64,000 bases of DNA, taken from Bdellovibrionales bacterium RIFCSPHIGHO2_01_FULL_40_29 (GTDB lineage: Bacteria > Bdellovibrionota > Bdellovibrionia > Bdellovibrionales > Bdellovibrionaceae). The stretch's first letter is position 1, and each line of letters opens with the position of its first letter. The notes beneath the pieces are model-generated. The model did not search any database and was not told the DNA's origin. It saw nothing but the letters and a program-made list of their open reading frames with translations. The translations under genes and the position numbers were made by a program. This document shows positions 58,807 to 64,000 of the stretch, piece by piece. The DNA is taken from positions 186,001 through 250,000 of the forward strand of contig MEPU01000013.1 in assembly GCA_001771815.1 (NCBI GenBank), read 5' to 3'.

Positions 58807-59829
58807 CTATTTTTGAGCTGAGCCATCTTGGGTTTCAACATATAAGCTATCAAGAGCCTGTACGTTCTTAAAGACCTTATACTTTTTTATTTGTTCATCC
58901 AACCAGGCAGAGAACTTTGCTGTCTGGCGTAATGCAATAACATCATTTTTTGCCTGTTCGCGAACCTCATTAAATGTCTTTTGACGCTCTCCCCGTCGAG
59001 ATTCAATGCGAAATATATGATAGCCATCTGGCATCTTGATAGGGGCAGAAACCTCCCCGGCGCGCATTTTAAAAAGTTTTTCAAGATCATCATTTGCATC
59101 ACGCTCAACCCAGCCATATTCACCACCAAAGGCAGAGTCTGGACTCATTGAAAATTTTTTAATAACTTCAGAAAACTTTTGAGATCGCGAAAGCTTTTTA
59201 ACAATCTCGGCCTGGTTTTCATCAAGAACTAAAACATGTGAAAGTTTAACGGCCTCTTTTTGTCGGTATCGCTCTTTGTTATTATTGAAATAAGAAAGAA
59301 GCTCATCCTCTGTGGGAGGGGTTACGTTCTGATTCATGTGAGCAAAGGCCTTTTTTCGCTTGAGATTCTGTTCAATTTGTTTTCGCCATTGAGAATAGGC
59401 CATCGATTCTTCAGATAAAATCAAACGAAAACTTTTATCGTCAGGATATCCGCTTTGGAGAGATTTTAATTCGGCATTAACTTCTTCGGATGTCAGCGTG
59501 AGTTTTTGTTCCTGAAACCAGATGAGAATAAGTGATTCGACAACAAAGTCAGAAATAATTTTTGCTTTAAACTTGGATAAAATCGCAGGATCTTTTGCAG
59601 ATAGGGCGTCTAGATTTTTTAGTTTGGCGGCGAGTTGCTTGGAAAACTCTTGAATCGTCATTCTGTGAGGGCCAACCTCAACAACAGTTTTATTTAGAAC
59701 TCGATTGGAAAAAAAATCGCAACCAGAGATCAAAATAAAAACAGAAAAAAGAAAAAGCCCCGACCAGGCAGGGCTTTTGGCAGTTCTGTGGGGGCGAAAA
59801 AATTTACTCAACCAACTTTGAATTAACAT
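58807..59829 (-). CDS. Parvulin-type peptidyl-prolyl isomerase, lipoprotein
   Basis: 340 residues. An unusually long basic n-region, then a hydrophobic stretch with lipobox ISGC (Cys37). SurA-like N-terminal helical domain and a parvulin domain (about 195-295: KLSHVLVLDENQAEIV, GGEYGWVERD, DGYHIFRI). A membrane-anchored PrsA-like chaperone is the closest analogy. Follows the next isomerase gene with 26 bp overlap. Confidence 0.85.
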   Translation of the reverse strand: MLIQSWLSKFFRPHRTAKSPAWSGLFLFSVFILISGCDFFSNRVLNKTVVEVGPHRMTIQEFSKQLAAKLKNLDALSAKDPAILSKFKAKIISDFVVESLILIWFQEQKLTLTSEEVNAELKSLQSGYPDDKSFRLILSEESMAYSQWRKQIEQNLKRKKAFAHMNQNVTPPTEDELLSYFNNNKERYRQKEAVKLSHVLVLDENQAEIVKKLSRSQKFSEVIKKFSMSPDSAFGGEYGWVERDANDDLEKLFKMRAGEVSAPIKMPDGYHIFRIESRRGERQKTFNEVREQAKNDVIALRQTAKFSAWLDEQIKKYKVFKNVQALDSLYVETQDGSAQK

Positions 59830-60619
59830 TTATTTGGTACTGCTTTTTAATACGGTTAAAGAACTCATCAAAAACGGCTTTTCTTTTTTCATCAAAAACG
59901 GCCATGCGAATTTCGCGCTTTGTGGCTTCTTCATAGCTACGGCGACCTGTTAGCTTTAGAATATGGTAACCAAACGGTGTTTCTATAAGGGACTGAGAAA
60001 TTTGACCAACTTTTAGGGCTACGGCAGAATCATAGTAAGGAGAAATCAAGGTGATGCGCGATTGCCATCCAACATCTCCACCTAGATTTTTTGTTGTCGA
60101 ATCATCTGAGTAGAGTCGAACCAACTCCTCAAAGGGGCGCTTTGATTTTTTAACTTCGGCCAAAATTTCTTCGGCGCGCTTCTTTGCTTCGGCTCGTTGG
60201 GCGGGCGTGGCTCCAGGCTTAATTTCAATCAAAATATCAGAAAGCCGGATTTGAGGATTTTTTGCATACCAAGCCTTCATTTCAGCCTCGGACACAGCGT
60301 TTTCTTGAACTTTTTTGCCAAGCTCTTTTTCTAAAAGAGCTTTGTACATTTCTTGATTAAAGCGATCTAGCACAATAGGGTCTTTATCCAGACCACGCTT
60401 TCGGGCCTCTTGCACACCCACCTCATAACGAACAAGGTCTTCGAGGAAAAGCTTTTTTGAAGGAGGGTTTACTAAAACTTGAGATGTGACCTCAGCATAT
60501 TTTTTATTAAAGTCATCTAAAGTAATTTTCTTGTTTCCAACAGTTGCTACGACAGACGATCCTGACTGGGCAAAAACTGTGGTCGAAACCAAAAGTAAAA
60601 TCGATAAAAACCATTTCAT
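59804..60619 (-). CDS. Parvulin-type peptidyl-prolyl isomerase, periplasmic
   Basis: About 271 residues from the ATG at 60619, which gives a normal signal peptide (MKWFLSILLLVSTTVFAQ); an earlier ATG at 60679 would leave 20 polar residues before it. Parvulin domain about residues 125-225 (RLSDILIEIKPGATPAQ, GGDVGWQSR, FGYHILKLTG). First of three parvulin genes in a row. AAAGGA lies 13 bp before the ATG. Confidence 0.85.
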   Translation of the reverse strand: MKWFLSILLLVSTTVFAQSGSSVVATVGNKKITLDDFNKKYAEVTSQVLVNPPSKKLFLEDLVRYEVGVQEARKRGLDKDPIVLDRFNQEMYKALLEKELGKKVQENAVSEAEMKAWYAKNPQIRLSDILIEIKPGATPAQRAEAKKRAEEILAEVKKSKRPFEELVRLYSDDSTTKNLGGDVGWQSRITLISPYYDSAVALKVGQISQSLIETPFGYHILKLTGRRSYEEATKREIRMAVFDEKRKAVFDEFFNRIKKQYQINVNSKLVE

Positions 60620-60675
60620 AACAAGCCAATCCTTTGTTGTATGATTCGAATTTGAGTCTTCGTTAAATGTTACCG

Positions 60676-61335
60676 TCATGGCTTCTGTGCGCCAAACAAA
60701 TTGGTCGCATGCTGCCGCGCAGCAAAGAGTTGATTCTTCAGGGTTTTTGCTAATTCTGGCGATCGTGGATCCTGGTCTTTTGTCACAGGATCCTGGGCCT
60801 TTGTCCAGACGACGAAAACGCGAGCAAAGGGCTTTGGTAAAAAAGTTTTATTCCAAGCGCGAGGAAAATGCCACGCCCGATCACAAGCCACGCCTGCTGC
60901 ATAAATCGGAGATTTGAGCAGTCTAGAAAACTCAAAAACACCAGCCTTTGGTTCGTAAAGCGGGCCTTTTGGACCATCAACGGCAAAGGTCGAGTTGGAA
61001 CCATTTTTACAAAGTTGAATGAGGCCTTTAAGCGCGCTGACCCCGCCGCGAGTTGAAGAGCCCCGCGAAATTCGAGCACCAAGAAGACGTAAAACAGTCG
61101 TCATGATCTCACCGTCTTTGCTGGTCGAGGTCATTGTTGCAATCTTGTAGCGAGGAGCAAGAGAAATTAAAACCAGTTCGTCTTGATGAAAGTGCGACAA
61201 AATGACAGCCTGTTTGTTTTGAATGTCAGACCGCAGGGCCTCGTCTTCGACAACGCGCACGCGCCACGTCGCCGAGAGGATTCTGTAAATAATCCAAACA
61301 ATAAAACCAAGAACGTGGCCGCGGATTTTATGCAT
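60676..61335 (-). CDS. Lysophospholipid acyltransferase-like protein (DUF374)
   Basis: About 219 residues. One hydrophobic N-terminal segment, the catalytic-loop-like LSHFHQDELVLI (His-x4-Asp variant), SRGSSTRGGVSALKG and VDGPKGPLYEPKAG, which is the DUF374 signature. The family is related to LPLAT/lauroyl acyltransferases. The start at 61335 follows the etfA stop by 7 bp; the longer frame overlaps etfA. Likely a lipid A or phospholipid modification enzyme. Confidence 0.82.
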   Translation of the reverse strand: MHKIRGHVLGFIVWIIYRILSATWRVRVVEDEALRSDIQNKQAVILSHFHQDELVLISLAPRYKIATMTSTSKDGEIMTTVLRLLGARISRGSSTRGGVSALKGLIQLCKNGSNSTFAVDGPKGPLYEPKAGVFEFSRLLKSPIYAAGVACDRAWHFPRAWNKTFLPKPFARVFVVWTKAQDPVTKDQDPRSPELAKTLKNQLFAARQHATNLFGAQKP

Positions 61336-61342
61336 TTTGAAA

Positions 61343-62311
61343 TTAATGCTGCAAAACTTTTTTAAATTCAGCCGCCAAAAGAGGAACAATTTCAAAAGCA
61401 TCACCAACAAGGCCATACGTTGCTTTTTGAAAAATTGGAGCATTGGGATCACTATTGATGGCTACGATAACTTTGCTGCCACTCATTCCCGCAAGATGTT
61501 GAATGGCGCCGGATAACCCAACGGCAATATATAAAGACGGAGCCACGGTTTTTCCAGTTTGACCAACTTGCATAGAGTGTCCAACCCAACCCGCATCAAC
61601 GACAGCACGCGAAGCACCTACTGTCGCGCCCAAAACATCAGCCAAGTCATTCAAGATTTTAAAATTTGAAGCCTCTTTTAAACCACGACCACCAGCTACA
61701 ATTATATTTGCTTCGGTCAGATCAAGTTTTTCAGAAGTTCCTTTTACAATAGCCTTAATTAAAGTTTTTAAAGATGGTTTTGTAAATGAAAGCTCAGATT
61801 GAGATGCTGTTTTTGTGGCATCACCAGCCATCACGGGCAACTGATTGGGACGCATCAGCACCATTTTTACAGCAGTATTTTCAAACGTAGCCGTTGCAAA
61901 ACATTTTCCTGCGTAAAAAGGCTTTTTAACTTTTAAATCATCACCGGAGGCTTGAATTTCAATCCCATCAGAGACAACACCAGCCTTGATCCGCGCAGCA
62001 ACGCGTGGAAAAAGATCTTTTCCAGTCGAAGACGACGAGGCCAAAACAGTTGAGGCACCAGATTTTTGAATGGCTTCAACTAATGCGGTTGTAAAAACTT
62101 CGGGGTTGTAAGATTCAAAGTCAGCATCTTTAGAAAACAGAACTTCTGTCGCCCCATGGTGTGCAGCCTCAAGGCCAAGGGCCTCCGCAGCAGGATCCAA
62201 AATCAAAGAAACGACAGGGCTTCCCGACTTTGCAGCAAACTGTAAAAGCTCTTGTGAGCTGCGTTTAATTTTACCGTTGTGTGACTCTGTAAAGACTAAA
62301 AATTTAGACAT
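61343..62311 (-). CDS. etfA: Electron transfer flavoprotein alpha subunit
   Basis: FAD-binding subunit of ETF, 322 residues, passing electrons from acyl-CoA dehydrogenases to the quinone pool. C-terminal FAD domain with VVAGGRGLKEASNF (about 200), SRAVVDAGWVGHSMQVGQTG (about 235-255) and the AINSDPNAPIF end signature. 1 bp after etfB. Confidence 0.96.
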   Translation of the reverse strand: MSKFLVFTESHNGKIKRSSQELLQFAAKSGSPVVSLILDPAAEALGLEAAHHGATEVLFSKDADFESYNPEVFTTALVEAIQKSGASTVLASSSSTGKDLFPRVAARIKAGVVSDGIEIQASGDDLKVKKPFYAGKCFATATFENTAVKMVLMRPNQLPVMAGDATKTASQSELSFTKPSLKTLIKAIVKGTSEKLDLTEANIIVAGGRGLKEASNFKILNDLADVLGATVGASRAVVDAGWVGHSMQVGQTGKTVAPSLYIAVGLSGAIQHLAGMSGSKVIVAINSDPNAPIFQKATYGLVGDAFEIVPLLAAEFKKVLQH

Positions 62312-62312
62312 A

Positions 62313-63089
62313 TTAAATTACCTTTGCTTCGTTTCTAAGTGCTTCGACCAATTGACTGACTTGTGACGCCACATCTCCAGACAAAAGCTTAACGGGTGGT
62401 TTTTCTGGGGGTAGCGCAAATCCAGAATAGCGAACTTTTTGTTCTGTGGTTGTGATGCCAAGAGATGAAAACTCAACCTCTTTGATGATTTTTTTCTTGG
62501 CCTTCATAATTCCGGGAAGACTTGCATAGCGGGGCATATTTAAGCCCTTGTTTGCCGCAACCAGGGCTGGCGACATGAGCTGTATAACCTCTTTTGTGCC
62601 GCCATCAGCATCGCGCTCGACCAAAAAAGATTCGGCCGTAGCTTCAAATTTAGAAACAACGGTGGTGTGTGGAATGCCTAAAAACTCAGCAACCATTTGT
62701 GGGACGGAGGATTGAGAATTATCAATAGCCATCTTACCAGTAAGAACCAAGTGCGCGCCACCCTCTTGCTGGATTGTCTTTGCCAAGGCCTGGGCTGTCG
62801 AAAGAGCATCTAGTCCGTCAGGAGAATTAATAACAATTGCTTCATCTGCACCCATAGCCAAAGCCGTTCGAAGGGACTCTATGGCGCGGGCTTTTGGTCC
62901 TGAGGTTATGGCCCAAACCTGAGCTGTTGGATTTTTTTCTTTAAACTTAACAGCCTCTTCAATTGCAAACTCATCATAGGGATTAACGACCCATTTGATT
63001 CCGGCAGTATCAATACCTGACTGGTCTGGCAAAATTTTAATTTTAGTTTCCGTATCGGGAACTTGTTTTAGGCAGACAAAAACCTTCAT
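62313..63089 (-). CDS. etfB: Electron transfer flavoprotein beta subunit
   Basis: AMP-binding partner of EtfA, 258 residues. KVFVCLKQVPDTETKI at the N-terminus, NPYDEFAIEEAVKFKE, the AMP site TGKMAIDNSQSSVPQMVAEF (about 125-145) and LMSPALVAANKG. Divergent from sdhC over a 171-bp gap in which I see no clear promoter or structured element. Confidence 0.96.
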   Translation of the reverse strand: MKVFVCLKQVPDTETKIKILPDQSGIDTAGIKWVVNPYDEFAIEEAVKFKEKNPTAQVWAITSGPKARAIESLRTALAMGADEAIVINSPDGLDALSTAQALAKTIQQEGGAHLVLTGKMAIDNSQSSVPQMVAEFLGIPHTTVVSKFEATAESFLVERDADGGTKEVIQLMSPALVAANKGLNMPRYASLPGIMKAKKKIIKEVEFSSLGITTTEQKVRYSGFALPPEKPPVKLLSGDVASQVSQLVEALRNEAKVI

Positions 63090-63260
63090 AAAATCACCTC
63101 GTGTTAGCCAGTAAGTTCTAGCCTAAGTGCCTGAAAACAGAAATATATTTTCAACATAACGTGATGCAAAAAACGAGTGTGAAAATGACAATTGTTGTTT
63201 GGGTGAGGTAGATTCGTTAATGAAAATTAAAAGAGAATACTTAAATCTAAGGAATTCAAT

Positions 63261-63923
63261 ATGAAAGATTTTCTGAAGTCGAGCGTCGGGCGAAAATACA
63301 TTATGGGGCTGACGGGCCTAGTTTGGGTGGGCTTTTTATTTGCTCACATGGCTCCCAACATGCTGATACTTTTTAGTGCGGAGCTGTATAACGCGTACAC
63401 CTATTCGGTAACGGCAAACAAAATTTTGCTTTACGCGGTAGAGGCAATTCTTCTTTCGTCTTTGGTTATTCATGTTTTGATGGCCATTTTGCTGACGCGA
63501 CAAAATCGCGTTGCTCGCGGAGCTCAGTATGCCGTTTCTGCAAATGGCGAGAAAGCTGTCAGCTGGGGCTCAAGATATATGGCTGCACAAGGATCAGCTA
63601 TTTTAGCTTTTATTATTCTTCATTTAATAACATTTAAATATGGAACATATTATGAAACGACAGTTAATGGTGTCGTGATGCGAGACATGCACCGCTTGGT
63701 TGTTGAAGTGTTTCAAAGCCCCGCCTATGTGGCGTGGTATTTTATTTGCTTGGGCTTGATGGTTTTTCACGTGAGCCATGGCGCCGCATCTGTATTTCAA
63801 TCTTTTGGAATTTTAGAAAGAAAGCTTCAGGGCGGAATTAAAAAGTTTGCCTGGGTGTACGCGATTGTCATTGTGACAGGATTTTTATCACAACCCGTTT
63901 ACGTTTTCTTATTTCATAAATAA
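63261..63923 (+). CDS. sdhC: Succinate dehydrogenase cytochrome b subunit
   Basis: Membrane anchor of complex II, 220 residues with five hydrophobic segments and a His in each of the heme-facing helices (FAHMAPN, VIHVLM, ILHLITF, VFHVSHG). This is the single-anchor (Bacteroidetes/epsilon-delta-type B) form, which binds two hemes. Followed after 13 bp by sdhA. The first gene of an sdhCAB operon by inference. Confidence 0.92.
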   Translation: MKDFLKSSVGRKYIMGLTGLVWVGFLFAHMAPNMLILFSAELYNAYTYSVTANKILLYAVEAILLSSLVIHVLMAILLTRQNRVARGAQYAVSANGEKAVSWGSRYMAAQGSAILAFIILHLITFKYGTYYETTVNGVVMRDMHRLVVEVFQSPAYVAWYFICLGLMVFHVSHGAASVFQSFGILERKLQGGIKKFAWVYAIVIVTGFLSQPVYVFLFHK

Positions 63924-63936
63924 AGGCGAGGAAAAG

Positions 63937-64000
63937 ATGTCAGTTAAATTAGAAAGTAAAATTCCAAGCGGCCCCATTGAGTCCAAGTGGGAAAATCATA
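63937..64000 (+). CDS. sdhA: Succinate dehydrogenase flavoprotein subunit, first 21 codons
   Basis: MSVKLESKIPSGPIESKWEN, cut by the window end. The SKIPSGP...KW start is typical of the flavoprotein subunit of type B succinate dehydrogenase/fumarate reductase. GAGG lies 5 bp before the ATG, and it follows sdhC directly. Confidence 0.8.
   Translation, partial: MSVKLESKIPSGPIESKWENH

Noticed and set aside
63090-63260. Promoter or small RNA in the etfB-sdhC gap
   Set aside because: AT-rich sequence without a convincing -35/-10 pair or hairpin on either strand.
63763-63778. TTTTTCACGTGAGCCA in sdhC as a parS
   Set aside because: About 13 of 16 bases match a looser parS, but it lies 20 kb from the origin in a conserved coding stretch and is not a palindrome.

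Overview
The window looks like the replication-origin region of a predatory-type member of the Bdellovibrionota (Bdellovibrio/Pseudobdellovibrio relatives). The case rests on gene content and order (rpmH-rnpA-yidD-yidC-jag-mnmE-mnmG-rsmG-parA-parB on one side of dnaA, and dnaN-recF-gyrB-gyrA on the other), many small lipoproteins, serial parvulin-type chaperones, an AT-rich composition (about 40% G+C by eye), and protein sequences of deltaproteobacterial/Bdellovibrio character. The genus is an inference; no rRNA gene is present to settle it. Nearly everything is core housekeeping. I see no prophage, insertion sequence, CRISPR array, toxin-antitoxin pair, tRNA or rRNA.

Layout. 0-2 kb: the end of a biotin carboxylase gene, its biotin carrier protein and a lipoprotein. 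2-6.4 kb (minus): a Tat translocase pair, an unknown protein and a two-domain M16 peptidase. 6.4-14.5 kb (plus): hemW with a probable leaderless promoter, grpE, a J-domain co-chaperone, a periplasmic-binding-protein-like lipoprotein, two DksA/TraR-like proteins and Lon. 14.6-16.5 kb: an unknown HTH/coiled-coil protein and a patatin-like lipase. 16.5-23.8 kb (minus): nuoA-H-J-K-L-M-N, exactly the seven membrane subunits of complex I and none of the peripheral ones. 24-27.5 kb (plus): mfd. 27.5-28.4 kb: an outer-membrane beta-barrel-like protein. 28.5-34.3 kb (minus): the ATP synthase operon for b', b, delta, alpha, gamma, beta and epsilon. 34.4-36.5 kb (minus): bactofilin, parB, parA. 36.6-37.2 kb: a small lipoprotein gene that carries two parS sites. 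37.2-44 kb (minus): rsmG to rpmH. 44.2-53 kb (plus): dnaA, dnaN, recF, gyrB, gyrA. 53-55.4 kb (plus): a TPR lipoprotein and atpZ, atpI, atpB, atpE. 55.5-63.1 kb (minus): a phosphohexomutase, pdxA, three parvulin-type isomerases, a DUF374 acyltransferase and etfA/etfB. 63.2 kb to the end (plus): sdhC and the first codons of sdhA.

From about 28.5 to 55.4 kb almost all genes point away from dnaA (minus to the left, plus to the right), as expected for leading-strand transcription from a bidirectional origin. The dnaA-dnaN gap holds degenerate DnaA boxes, a short GC cluster, a perfect five-unit CTA repeat (bottom strand 3'-GAT-5', the DnaA-trio pattern) and a TA-rich tract, in that order. This is the best oriC candidate. 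The two parS palindromes lie about 7-9 kb from it. The ATP synthase is split into two operons that flank the origin.

The most rewarding items for a second look are the DnaA-trio origin, the parS pair in and before a lipoprotein gene, the clean split of complex I by membrane arm, the leaderless hemW promoter, a Leu at the GyrA quinolone-determining Ser position, and a Gln/Glu-Ser signature in the ATP synthase c subunit. I did not find a clearly new multi-gene system.
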